From assembly GCF_002102185.1 (NCBI RefSeq), contig NZ_LQOW01000031.1, positions 186,001 to 250,000 of the forward strand: DNA of 64,000 nucleotides. The letters run 5' to 3'. The notes under the pieces are model-generated. The model was not told the origin of the DNA. It saw nothing but the letters and a program-made list of their open reading frames with translations, and did not search any database. The DNA comes from Mycobacterium fragae. GTDB lineage: Bacteria; Actinomycetota; Actinomycetes; Mycobacteriales; Mycobacteriaceae. The stretch's first letter is position 1; every line of letters starts with the position of its first letter. Shown here in pieces: positions 42,481-51,595 of the stretch. The position numbers were made by a program, and so were the translations under genes.

Positions 42481-43401
42481 TTATGCCGCCGGCTCGTGGG
42501 TGAGTTCTTTGAACCAGCTGGGCACCGGCTTGAGCAGCGGCCTGGGATAGCGATCCGACAGCCACACCATGGAATTGGCCAGCAGATGGTAGGGGTGGCG
42601 CGGATTGACCACCATCGCGGCGTGCCGCTTGAGGACCTGATAGGTCGGTACCCGCCAGGTGTGGTCGCCCCGCTCGCCCAGTTGTTTGAACCGCTTGACC
42701 GCGTTGTACAGGCGCTCTGGCTCCATGCCCATGTCCGCGAGTTCGTTGCGCACCCGGTTGAGCAGCGGGACATACATCAGTGCGCCGATGATCAGTCCGG
42801 GCGAGGCCACATTGCCGACGAAATCGATTGCGAGCCTGCGTGCCCTGGCATAGCCGATCATGTTGAGCACTTCGAAGTCGACGGCGAGGTGGCGCGATTC
42901 GTCGTTGTTGATCTTCTCGAAAACCTGGTGGCACACCGGATCTTCGACCTCGTCGAGCAAGAACTTCAACAGTGCGCCGTCGAGGGCGACTTCCAACATC
43001 GGTATGACGGTGCCCAGGATCGACAGCGACATGCCGTCGGCGTAGGTGTCCAGCCACTGCATGGCCAGCCGAATGTTCACGTTGGGTTCGGGCATTTCGT
43101 CGTCATCGAGCATTCCCCAGCGCTTCATCAGCGCCAGCTCGGCATTGGCGTGACGTTGTTCCTCGGCGTGGAAGTACCGGTAGATCTCGGCCAGCGTCGA
43201 CGTGGGTGCCTTCTTCGCGAGCGCGGCGAAGCCGCGCGCGCCGATGTTCTCGATCCAGCACAGGTCCGCCATGAATGCTTTGAGCTTGGGCCGAAACTCG
43301 TCGCTGATGGTTTCGGCGCCGGGTGCATCCCAGTCGATGTCGGCAAGCGCCCACTGGCGATCCTTGATCTTGGCGAGCATCGTTTCCATATCGATGGCCA
43401 C
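42481..43401 (-). CDS. Ferritin-like diiron protein
   Basis: The 306-residue helical protein has two diiron-type motifs: YFHAEEQRHANAE (Glu-Glu-x-x-His) near residue 80 and NNDESRHLAVD (Glu-x-x-His) near 165, with further Glu in WIENIGARG and MLEVALDG. This is the four-helix carboxylate-bridged diiron pattern of oxygenases, desaturases and ferritin-like proteins. In the cassette it could activate oxygen with the neighbouring flavin enzyme. The specific reaction is unknown. Confidence 0.72.
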   Translation of the reverse strand: MAIDMETMLAKIKDRQWALADIDWDAPGAETISDEFRPKLKAFMADLCWIENIGARGFAALAKKAPTSTLAEIYRYFHAEEQRHANAELALMKRWGMLDDDEMPEPNVNIRLAMQWLDTYADGMSLSILGTVIPMLEVALDGALLKFLLDEVEDPVCHQVFEKINNDESRHLAVDFEVLNMIGYARARRLAIDFVGNVASPGLIIGALMYVPLLNRVRNELADMGMEPERLYNAVKRFKQLGERGDHTWRVPTYQVLKRHAAMVVNPRHPYHLLANSMVWLSDRYPRPLLKPVPSWFKELTHEPAA

Positions 43402-43425
43402 CGGATCCTCCTTCGGTTTGTGTCC

Positions 43426-44274
43426 TCAGAGCGGGCTGACGCGTGACACCAGCCCGACGGCGCGGGTGTATGCGCCCGGGGCGAGGCGTTTGACGTTCCA
43501 GCCGAACTTGGCTTCGAGCTGCGGCATGCAATACAGATCGCCGCGATCGTGCGCGTCCAGGCAGGTGCGCGCCACCTTGGCTGATGAAACTCCGGTCCAG
43601 CGCATCAGTCTTCCCGCGAATTCTGCTGTCTCCGCTGAGATGCGGCCCGATTCGACGATGTTCGTCTTGACGAAGGTCGGGCACAGCACCGTGACTTTGA
43701 CTCTGGTACCGGATAATTCGGCGGCCAGGGTCTCCGACAGTGACAGCACACCGGCCTTGCTGACGTTGTAGGCGGCCATGCCCGGCGCCGCCCCGAATGC
43801 GGCGGCGGAGGCGACGTTGATGATGCCCCGCGGAGTCTTCGCCGGCTCGGCCGCCCGCAGAAGCGGAGCGAAAACATGGCAACCGTGGATGGGTCCCCAC
43901 AGGTTGACGCCAAGCGTCCAATGCCAATCGTCAAGGGAGATTTCACCGATGGGCGACCCACCGGCGCCGACACCGGCGTTGTTGATCACCAGCGTGGGCG
44001 TGCCGCCGAACCACGCTTCCGACTCCGCGGCCAGTTCCCGAACGTCGTCGAATCGGGACACGTCGCATGTGACTGCGACGGCCTTACCGCTTTGGTCGGT
44101 GATCGCAGCCACGGTTTCCTTGGCGGCGGCCTCATCGATGTCGCTGCAGACGACCGCACCACCACGGCGGGCGAGCTCGACGGCGAATGCCGCACCGATA
44201 CCGCTGCCGGCGCCGGTCACCACCGCGGACGCGTTGTGGCTCGTCTTGTCCGACCTGTGCAACAGCCCAAGCAT
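43426..44274 (-). CDS. Short-chain dehydrogenase/reductase
   Basis: The 282-residue Rossmann enzyme has a cofactor site TGAGSGIGAAFA, NNAG motif (LVINNAGVGAGG) and active site with Ser in NVASAAAFGAA and YNVSK. A Asp-rich CSDIDE after beta-2 suggests NAD(H). It is the first gene of the leftward cassette and starts 55 bases after the mbtA stop, so it could be transcribed from the mbtA promoter. The substrate is unknown. Confidence 0.9.
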   Translation of the reverse strand: MLGLLHRSDKTSHNASAVVTGAGSGIGAAFAVELARRGGAVVCSDIDEAAAKETVAAITDQSGKAVAVTCDVSRFDDVRELAAESEAWFGGTPTLVINNAGVGAGGSPIGEISLDDWHWTLGVNLWGPIHGCHVFAPLLRAAEPAKTPRGIINVASAAAFGAAPGMAAYNVSKAGVLSLSETLAAELSGTRVKVTVLCPTFVKTNIVESGRISAETAEFAGRLMRWTGVSSAKVARTCLDAHDRGDLYCMPQLEAKFGWNVKRLAPGAYTRAVGLVSRVSPL

Positions 44275-44329
44275 GCGACTGAGTCAACAGCAAATGGTGA
44301 CATTAGTCAATGGCAACGTCAGCCCGTGC

Positions 44330-45934
44330 TTACATCGCCAACTGCCGGGCCAGGGCCCTCTTGTCCACCTTGCCGACCGCGGTAGTCGGCAACGCAGTCA
44401 CCTCGACGAGCACGTCCGGGCGGGCATGGGTGGCGACTCCACGTCGGTCGAGGTAATCGTTCAGCTCCGCCAGCGCCACCGGCCTGCCTGCGAAAACGAC
44501 CGCGGCACAGACCTTCTCGCCAAGGTAGGGGTCCGGTAACGGTAGCGCCGCGGCCGACGATATCGCCGCGTGGCTGAGCAGGTGTTCTTCGATCTCGGCC
44601 GCCGACACTGTCTCCCCGCCGCGAACGATGACATCCTTGACCCGTCCGGTGACCTCGAGATAGCCGTCGTCGAGGCGGCGGACCAGGTCGCCGGTGCGGT
44701 AGAAGCCGGCGGAGCCGAAGCACCGCATGTTGTCGCGCTCGGCGCAAAAATAGCCGTTGAGCGTGTAGGGCCCGCGCACCAGCAGTTCGCCCTCCGCCCC
44801 GTCGGGCACCGGCCGGCCGGCGTCGTCGACCACGAGCAGCTCGTCATCCGCACACATCGGCCTGCCCTGAGTGCTGTCGACGAGGTCCGGCGGATCGTCG
44901 AGACGGGTGTAGCACAGCAGCCCCTCCGCCATTCCGAATACCTGCTGCAGACCCGGCGTCAGCGTTTTGCGGATCTGACGGGCGTCACTGGGGTCAAGCT
45001 TTGCACCACCAACCTGCAACAGCCGCAAGGTTTTTGGTGTCACCGTTTCCCACTCGCAAGCCTGCGTCCACAGTTTCGCCAATGCCGGTACCAGCGCGGT
45101 CACCGTCACCCCGTGGCGCGCGATGGCAGCGAAGGCCGTCTCCGGGCTGGGATCGGTGACGAACACGGCGCTCGCTCCGACCGTCATTGCGCCGAGCAGA
45201 CCGGGGCAGGCCAGCGCAAAATTGTGCGCGGCAGGCAATGCCACCAAGTAGACGTCGTCGGCGGTGAGCCGGCAGAGCGCCGCGCTGGCGGTGACGTTGT
45301 AGACATAGTCGTCGTGGGTGCGGGGGATCAGCTTGGGTGTGCCCGTGGTGCCGCCCGAGACCAGCAGCAACGCCGGCAGCTCCGGATCTGCTGGGGGCGC
45401 CGCAGGTGGGCGGGCGGTGGTCGCGCATACCTGCGACCACGGCGTGAAGGGTCCGCAGTCGCCGTCGACGACGACGTGTCGCAGCGCCTGATGATCGTGC
45501 AGCAGTTCCCGCGCCATTGCGCGGTAGTCGAAACCGTTTGCCGTATCGGGGATTACCAGTGCGCTGGCGTTGCTCACCGCGGCGAAGTGCCCCAGCTCGG
45601 TGGCCCGGTGGCCGGGCAGGCACATCACCGGGATCGCGCCCGCGCGCAGCAGCCCGAACAGCGCCACCGCGAACTCACAGCTGTTCGGTAATTGCAGCAA
45701 CACCCGATCGCGGGGGGCGATGCCCAGCTCGGCCAGCCCGGCCGCCGCGCGATTGGCACGATCCTCGAGCTCTGCGTAGCTCAGGCACCGCCCACCGGCA
45801 TCGCACAGAGCCTGGCGATCCGACCAATGCTGCGCGGCATCGGACAGAACCGAGTCGAGCGTTCGGCCCGTCCAGTAGCCGGCCGAGCGATACCGTGCGG
45901 CCCGGTCCGCGGGAAACGGCACGAAGCCCTCCAT
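44330..45934 (-). CDS. mbtA: Salicyl-AMP ligase MbtA
   Basis: The 534-residue adenylating enzyme activates salicylate and loads it on the aryl carrier domain of MbtB. The signature LLLVSGGTTGTPKLIPRTH is the phosphate loop with the aryl-acid branch residues, QVFGMAEGLLCYTR replaces the usual YGPTE, and the A8 hinge is YRTGDLVRR...GRVKDVIVRGGE. AVGKVDKRAL holds the catalytic Lys. ATG 45934 with GGGTGG upstream is chosen. It diverges from mbtB and shares the iron box at 46048-46066. Confidence 0.95.
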   Translation of the reverse strand: MEGFVPFPADRAARYRSAGYWTGRTLDSVLSDAAQHWSDRQALCDAGGRCLSYAELEDRANRAAAGLAELGIAPRDRVLLQLPNSCEFAVALFGLLRAGAIPVMCLPGHRATELGHFAAVSNASALVIPDTANGFDYRAMARELLHDHQALRHVVVDGDCGPFTPWSQVCATTARPPAAPPADPELPALLLVSGGTTGTPKLIPRTHDDYVYNVTASAALCRLTADDVYLVALPAAHNFALACPGLLGAMTVGASAVFVTDPSPETAFAAIARHGVTVTALVPALAKLWTQACEWETVTPKTLRLLQVGGAKLDPSDARQIRKTLTPGLQQVFGMAEGLLCYTRLDDPPDLVDSTQGRPMCADDELLVVDDAGRPVPDGAEGELLVRGPYTLNGYFCAERDNMRCFGSAGFYRTGDLVRRLDDGYLEVTGRVKDVIVRGGETVSAAEIEEHLLSHAAISSAAALPLPDPYLGEKVCAAVVFAGRPVALAELNDYLDRRGVATHARPDVLVEVTALPTTAVGKVDKRALARQLAM

Positions 45935-46047
45935 GTCGTTTCCACCCTTTACAAAGCCGACGGAAAACCGCACATCATCGCGCCTGGGACCTCGTCTCGA
46001 CGAAGTTAACCGAGTCGCGCGAGATCACGATAAAGTGACGACCGAAA

Positions 46048-46066
46048 TAAGGGAAGCCTTCGCTAA
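46048..46066 (-). promoter_or_regulatory. IdeR iron box between mbtA and mbtB
   Basis: Read on the minus strand TTAGCGAAGGCTTCCCTTA matches the IdeR consensus TTAGGTTAGGCTAACCTAA at 13 of 19 positions. It lies 15 bases before the mbtB GTG in the 147-base gap between the divergent mbtA and mbtB, so one site could repress both under high iron. Confidence 0.7.
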
Positions 46067-46081
46067 TCACCGGAGGGGTGT

Positions 46082-49000
46082 GTGGGTTCTGCACCGGCCA
46101 GTCACGAGGCTATTCGTGCGGAGGTCGCCGAACTGCTCGGCGTCCGCGTCGATGCCGTCGACCCTGGTGACAACCTCATCCGTCAGGGTCTTGATTCGAT
46201 TCGGATGATGGCGCTGGCCGGGCAGTGGCGGCGGCAGGGCATTGCCGTCGACTTCGCTGCGCTGGCCGAGAGCCCGACGATCGAGGCGTGGGCGGCGCTG
46301 GTGTCGGCCTCCCGTGGGCAACCGGAAACCGTCGACAAGCCGGCAACGCCCGAAGTGGACACCACAGGCGAGGCGTTCGGATTGGCTCCGATGCAGCACG
46401 CGCTGTGGCTGGGCCGCCAGGACGAGCAGCAGCTCGGTGGCGTCGCCGCCCACCTCTATGTCGAGTTCGACGGCGGCCCGATCGATTCCGCCCGGTTGCG
46501 CGCGGCGGCCACCAGCCTGGCGCGCCGGCACCCGATGCTGCGGGTGGAGTTCCTGCCGGAGGGAGCTCAGCGGATCGGTCCCGCGGCGGAATTCCCGGTC
46601 ACGGTGAACGATTTCACCGATCTCAACCAGCAGGCGCTGGACCAGCGACTGGCCGCCATCCGGGACACCAAATCGCATCAGCAGCTCAATGGTCAGGTGC
46701 TGGAGCTGACGCTGTCGCTCCTGCCCGGACACCGCTCGCGGCTGCACGTCGACCTGGACATGCAGGCCGCCGACGCGATCAGTTATCGCACCCTGATGGC
46801 CGATCTGGCGGCGCTGTACTGCGGCCGGCAGCCCGCGCAATTGGGCTACACCTACCAGCAGTATCGGAAGGCCGTTGCCCGCCAGGAATCCGCCCCTGAT
46901 AGCGCCGACCGGGATTGGTGGGCCCAGCGCGTTCCGCACCTCCCGGATCCGCCCGCGTTACCCACGCTCGGCAGACGCGATTCGCGTCGCAGCACCCGGC
47001 GCTGGCACTGGCTGGATCCCGCCGACCGGGATGCGCTGTTCGCCGCCGCGCGCAGGCGGGCCATCACCCCCGCGATGGCGCTGGCCGCGTCGTACGCCAA
47101 CACGTTGGCGCGCTGGTCGTCCAGCCCGCGGTTCTTGCTCAACGTCCCGCTGTTCGGCCGCCGACCGTTGCACCCCGATGTGGATCTGCTGGTCGGCGAC
47201 TTCACCTCCTCGCTGCTGCTCGACATCGATTTGACCCACGCCGCCACCCCGACGGCACGCGCACATGTCGTACAAGACGCCATGCGCACGGCGGCCGCGC
47301 ATTCCGGCTATCCGGGATTAGCAGTGCTGCGCGACCTGAGCCGGCATCGCGGCGCTCAAGTGCTGGCGCCGGTGGTGTTCACCAGCGCGCTGGGGCTCGG
47401 CGAACTGTTCGCCGCCGACGTCACCGATGCGTTCGGGACACCCGGGTGGATGATCTCCCAGGGGCCGCAGGTATTGCTCGACGCGCAGGTCACCGAGTTC
47501 AACGGCGGTGTGCTGGTGAACTGGGACGTGCGCGAAGAGGCGTTCGCACCGGGAGTCATCGACGCGATGTTCACCGACCACGTCGACGAACTCGTGCGGC
47601 TGGCTCACGACGACGGCGCCTGGGACACGACGGGACCGTCGGCGCTGCCGCAGACCCAGCGTGCGGTGCGCGACACCGTCAACGGCCGCCGCATGGCCGG
47701 CAGCGGCGAGGCGCTGCACGACGGCTTCTTCCGGCGGGCCGAAAAACAGCCCGATGCGCCGGCGCTGTACGCCGGTTCCGGCGCCCTCAGCTACGGGAAG
47801 CTGCGTGACCAAACGCTGGCGGTGGCCGCGGCGCTAGGGGAGCTGGGCGTCGCTGCCGGCGACACGGTCGCGGTGCTTGGTCCCAAGTGCGCCGAGCAGA
47901 TTGCCGCGGTGCTGGGCGTCCTGACCGCCGGCGGGGTATACCTGCCCATCGCCGCCGACCAACCGCCGGACCGGGCGGCACGCATCCTCGAAATGGGTGG
48001 CGTCAGCGCCGCACTGGTCTGCGGCGACCACCAGGCATCGCTGCCGTTGCCGACGCTGACCGTCGCCGAAGCGCTGCGCCACGGCGGCCAATCGCGGCCT
48101 CACCCAACGGATCCCGGGGAGCTGGCCTATGTGCTGTTCACGTCGGGCTCCACCGGCGAGCCCAAGGGCGTCGAGCTGACGCACGACGCGGCGATGAACA
48201 CCGTGGAGTTCCTCAGCGACCATTTCGAGCTCGGCGCAGCCGACCGGTGCCTGGCGCTGTCGACGCTGGAATGCGACATGTCGGTGCTCGACATCTTCGC
48301 CACGCTGCGGGCGGGCGGCGCGATCGTGATGGTCGACGAGGCTCAGCGCCGAGATCCTGACGCCTGGGCCCGGTTGATCGACACCCACCGGGTGACCGTG
48401 CTGAACTTCCTGCCGGGTTGGCTGGAGATGCTGCTCGAGACCGATGCGGGAACGCTGTCTTCACTGCGGGTGGTGGCCACCGGTGGCGACTGGGTGCGAC
48501 CCGAGTTGGCCCGCCGCCTGAAGGCGCACGCCCCTGGTCTGCGGTTCGCCGGGTTGGGCGGCGCCACCGAAACCGCCGTGCACGCAACCATCTGCGAGAC
48601 TGCCGAGCCGCCCGCGCACTGGACCGCGGTGCCCTACGGCAGACCGTTTCCCAATATCGCCTGTCGGGTGGTGAACGCCTTCGGCGACGACTGCCCCGAC
48701 TGGGTGACCGGTGAGCTGTGGGTCGGCGGACGCGGTATTTCGAGGGGTTACCGCGGCCGTCCCGACCTCACCGCCGACCGGTTCGTCGTGCACGACGGCA
48801 AAATCTGGTACCGCACAGGCGATCTGGCGCGCTACTGGACCGACGGCACGCTGGAATTCGTCGGGCGAGCCGATCACCGCGTGAAGGTCAGCGGCTACCG
48901 CATCGAACTCGGCGAGGTGGAAGCGGCGCTGCGGCGGGCGCCCGGCGTGACGACCGCCGTCGCCGCTGTTGTGCCGACGACCGCAGGATCGCAGGCCTTG

Positions 49001-49546
49001 GCGGCTGCGGTTTGCGTCGATGACATCCGGTTGACCGCAGCCGAGGTGCGGGAAGCTTTGGCCAAAATCATTCCGGCCCATATGGTTCCGCGCCATGTGA
49101 CGTTGGCAGATCGCATTCCCTTCACCGATGGCGGCAAGATCGACCGTCCCGCCGTGACCGCCCGACTGGCCGCGTCGGTCGCCGCGGCGGTTGAAGGGGC
49201 CCGGCGGGTCCCGGTAACACCGGTGGAGCGTGCGTTGGCGGCAATTGTGGGTGAAGTTCTCGGCGTGGCCGGGGTCGGTTGTGACGACGACTTTTTCGCA
49301 CTCGGTGGCGACTCGGTGCTGGCCACTCAGGCCGTTGCGCGCATCAGGGCGTGGCTGGACACCCCTGACGTGATGGTCGCCGACATGTTCGCGGCGCGCA
49401 CCGTTTCGGTGCTTGGCGATCTGCTCATCAGGCGCGAAGGTGACCGCCGCCGACTGGAGCAGGTCGCGGAGCTGTATCTGGAGATTTCCGACATGGACGC
49501 CGAAGAGGTCCGGTCTGCAGTTTCCAAAGAGGCGGCCACACAATGA
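46082..49546 (+). CDS. mbtB: Mycobactin nonribosomal peptide synthetase MbtB
   Basis: The 1154-residue enzyme has an aryl carrier domain (attachment Ser near residue 38 in GLDSIRMM), a cyclisation domain (about 98-520) with the DxxxxDxxS pattern in HVDLDMQAADAISY, an adenylation domain (about 540-1035; phosphate loop FTSGSTGEPKG, hinge GRADHRVKVSGYR) and a carrier domain (Ser near 1077, GGDSVLA). It accepts salicylate from MbtA and condenses and cyclises it with Ser or Thr to make the oxazoline. The M. tuberculosis protein (1414 residues) has a thioesterase at its end; here that is a separate gene. Confidence 0.95.
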   Translation: MGSAPASHEAIRAEVAELLGVRVDAVDPGDNLIRQGLDSIRMMALAGQWRRQGIAVDFAALAESPTIEAWAALVSASRGQPETVDKPATPEVDTTGEAFGLAPMQHALWLGRQDEQQLGGVAAHLYVEFDGGPIDSARLRAAATSLARRHPMLRVEFLPEGAQRIGPAAEFPVTVNDFTDLNQQALDQRLAAIRDTKSHQQLNGQVLELTLSLLPGHRSRLHVDLDMQAADAISYRTLMADLAALYCGRQPAQLGYTYQQYRKAVARQESAPDSADRDWWAQRVPHLPDPPALPTLGRRDSRRSTRRWHWLDPADRDALFAAARRRAITPAMALAASYANTLARWSSSPRFLLNVPLFGRRPLHPDVDLLVGDFTSSLLLDIDLTHAATPTARAHVVQDAMRTAAAHSGYPGLAVLRDLSRHRGAQVLAPVVFTSALGLGELFAADVTDAFGTPGWMISQGPQVLLDAQVTEFNGGVLVNWDVREEAFAPGVIDAMFTDHVDELVRLAHDDGAWDTTGPSALPQTQRAVRDTVNGRRMAGSGEALHDGFFRRAEKQPDAPALYAGSGALSYGKLRDQTLAVAAALGELGVAAGDTVAVLGPKCAEQIAAVLGVLTAGGVYLPIAADQPPDRAARILEMGGVSAALVCGDHQASLPLPTLTVAEALRHGGQSRPHPTDPGELAYVLFTSGSTGEPKGVELTHDAAMNTVEFLSDHFELGAADRCLALSTLECDMSVLDIFATLRAGGAIVMVDEAQRRDPDAWARLIDTHRVTVLNFLPGWLEMLLETDAGTLSSLRVVATGGDWVRPELARRLKAHAPGLRFAGLGGATETAVHATICETAEPPAHWTAVPYGRPFPNIACRVVNAFGDDCPDWVTGELWVGGRGISRGYRGRPDLTADRFVVHDGKIWYRTGDLARYWTDGTLEFVGRADHRVKVSGYRIELGEVEAALRRAPGVTTAVAAVVPTTAGSQALAAAVCVDDIRLTAAEVREALAKIIPAHMVPRHVTLADRIPFTDGGKIDRPAVTARLAASVAAAVEGARRVPVTPVERALAAIVGEVLGVAGVGCDDDFFALGGDSVLATQAVARIRAWLDTPDVMVADMFAARTVSVLGDLLIRREGDRRRLEQVAELYLEISDMDAEEVRSAVSKEAATQ

Positions 49547-50277
49547 CATTCGCGCCCTGGATCAAACACTTCCCCGGGCCCGACGATCAGCCGCGGCGGG
49601 GCGCGACCGTGGTATTCCCGCATGCCGGGGGCGCGGCCGCCGGCTACCGCAAGTTCGGCATGGCTTTCGCCGCTGTCAGGGACACCTTCATCGTGCAGTA
49701 CCCGCGTCGTGCCGAGCGGCTACGCGACCCTGCCCCGGCGACCGTACATGACCTGGCGCTGGGCCTCTTCGACGCCGGACCGTGGCGGGAGGTCTCGCCG
49801 CTGTGGCTGTTCGGACACAGCATGGGCGCCGTCGTCGCCTTCGAATTCGCCAGGATCGCCGAGCAGCGCGGCGTCGCGGTGCGCAAGCTGTGGGTGTCGG
49901 CCGGCCCGGTGCCGTCGAGCATCGCGGCGATGCCCGACTTGCCCACCAGCGACGAAGAGCTGCTCGCCGACCTCGCGGATCTGGGCGGAACCGACCCGCA
50001 GTTGCTCGCCGACGACGAGTTCGCCGACCTGCTGACCACTGCGGCACGAGCCGACTACGAGGCATTCAACCGGTACGACTGCGGCCCGGGCGTTCGCATC
50101 CGCGCCGATATCGACGTTTTGTGTGGTCGCGACGACCGCCGCATCGACGTCGACTCGCTACAGCGGTGGGCCGATCACACCGAGGGCGCGTTCAGGCTGG
50201 CTTTCTTTGACGGCGGGCACTTTTACGTCAACCAACACATCGACACCCTCGCCACTCGGGTCATCGCCGATGCCTGA
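49543..50277 (+). CDS. mbtT: Stand-alone thioesterase of the mycobactin cluster
   Basis: The 244-residue alpha/beta hydrolase of the type II thioesterase family has GHSMGA with Ser93 and the oxyanion region FPHAGGAAAGYRKFG, and ends with a GGHFYVNQH His motif. It corresponds to the domain fused to MbtB in M. tuberculosis. Type II thioesterases clear misloaded carrier domains; alternatively it releases intermediates in trans. Its start overlaps the mbtB stop and its end overlaps the mbtC start, which fixes it as part of the operon. Confidence 0.88.
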   Translation: MTFAPWIKHFPGPDDQPRRGATVVFPHAGGAAAGYRKFGMAFAAVRDTFIVQYPRRAERLRDPAPATVHDLALGLFDAGPWREVSPLWLFGHSMGAVVAFEFARIAEQRGVAVRKLWVSAGPVPSSIAAMPDLPTSDEELLADLADLGGTDPQLLADDEFADLLTTAARADYEAFNRYDCGPGVRIRADIDVLCGRDDRRIDVDSLQRWADHTEGAFRLAFFDGGHFYVNQHIDTLATRVIADA

Positions 50278-51595
50278 CAGTCATTCCGGTCGGTCCGTGG
50301 GCGACCCCGATCCCGTCGTCGTCATCGGCATGGCTCTCGAGGCGCCCGGCGGTATCGACACCGCCGACAATTACTGGGCGCTGCTCAACCAGCAACAGGA
50401 AGCGCTCGGTCCGTTTCCCACCGACCGGGGCTGGCCGGTTCGCGACCTGCTGGACGGGTCACGCCGGGAGGGCTTCAAGCGAATCCACGATTGTGGTGGA
50501 TTCCTCACTGGGGCAGCGACATTCGACCCCGAATTCTTCGGTATCTCACCGCGCGAAGCGACGACGATGGACCCGCAGCAGCGCGTCGCGCTGCGAGTGT
50601 CCTGGCGCGCGCTGGAAAACAGTGGGATCAACCCCGATGATCTGGCCGGCCATGATGTCGGCTGTTATGTCGGTGCCTCGCCTACCGGGTACGGGCCCGA
50701 GATGGCCGAGTTCTCCAGTCACAGTGGTCATCTGATCACCGGCACGGCGTTGAGCGTGATTTCCGGTCGCATCTCCTACACACTGGGCCTGGCCGGGCCG
50801 GCGCTCACGGTCGACGCCTCGTGCGCATCCGCGCTGGCCGCTCTGCACGTTGCTGTTCAGTCGGTGCGCGCGGGTGATTGCGACATGGCGATAACCGGTG
50901 GTGTCTGCGTAATGGGCTCGCCCGGATACTTCGTCGAGTTTTCCAAGCAGCACGGTCTCTCCGACGACGGCCACTGCCGCTCCTACAGCGCGCAGGCCAG
51001 CGGAACGGTATGGGCTGAGGGCGCGGCAATGTTTGTGCTGCAACGCAAGTCGGCTGCGCAGCGCGACGGCCGGCGAATCATCGCGGAGATCCGTTCCACC
51101 GCCGTCAACCAGGACGGCCGTAGCGCGGGGCTGAGCGCTCCCAACGGCGCGGCGCAGACCAGCCTGTTGCGCCGCGCCATCAGCCAGGCCGGGGTGCGGC
51201 CCGAGCAGGTCGGCATGGTCGAGGGACACGGCACCGCCACCCGGATTGGCGATCGCACCGAATTGCGCTCGCTGTCGGAAACATACGGCAGCACCGAACC
51301 CGGTGCCGGACCGCTGCTGGGCTCGGTGAAGTCCAACCTGGGCCATGCGCAAGCCGCCGCCGGTGGGCTCGGGCTGGCCAAGGTTCTGGTTTCCGCCGAG
51401 CACGGGGCGGTTCCGGCCAGCCTGCACAGCGGTGAACCGAGCCCGGTGATCGATTGGGACAGCCAAGGTTTGCGACTGGCTCGAACGCTGACGCCGTGGC
51501 GCGCGCTGGACGGTCAGAGGATTGGAGCGGCATCGGCATTCGGCATCAGCGGCACGAACGCACATGTGATCGTGTCCGTTCCGGAGGTCGCCTGA
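50270..51595 (+). CDS. mbtC: Ketosynthase MbtC
   Basis: The 441-residue beta-ketoacyl synthase is close to M. tuberculosis MbtC (444). The active site Cys185 lies in VDASCASAL, with His in VEGHGTATRIGD and SNLGHAQAAAG. With MbtD it makes the polyketide hydroxy acid unit (beta-hydroxybutyrate-like) that sits between the two lysine parts of mycobactin. ATG 50270 overlaps the thioesterase end by eight bases, and its stop overlaps the mbtD start. Confidence 0.95.
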   Translation: MPDSHSGRSVGDPDPVVVIGMALEAPGGIDTADNYWALLNQQQEALGPFPTDRGWPVRDLLDGSRREGFKRIHDCGGFLTGAATFDPEFFGISPREATTMDPQQRVALRVSWRALENSGINPDDLAGHDVGCYVGASPTGYGPEMAEFSSHSGHLITGTALSVISGRISYTLGLAGPALTVDASCASALAALHVAVQSVRAGDCDMAITGGVCVMGSPGYFVEFSKQHGLSDDGHCRSYSAQASGTVWAEGAAMFVLQRKSAAQRDGRRIIAEIRSTAVNQDGRSAGLSAPNGAAQTSLLRRAISQAGVRPEQVGMVEGHGTATRIGDRTELRSLSETYGSTEPGAGPLLGSVKSNLGHAQAAAGGLGLAKVLVSAEHGAVPASLHSGEPSPVIDWDSQGLRLARTLTPWRALDGQRIGAASAFGISGTNAHVIVSVPEVA

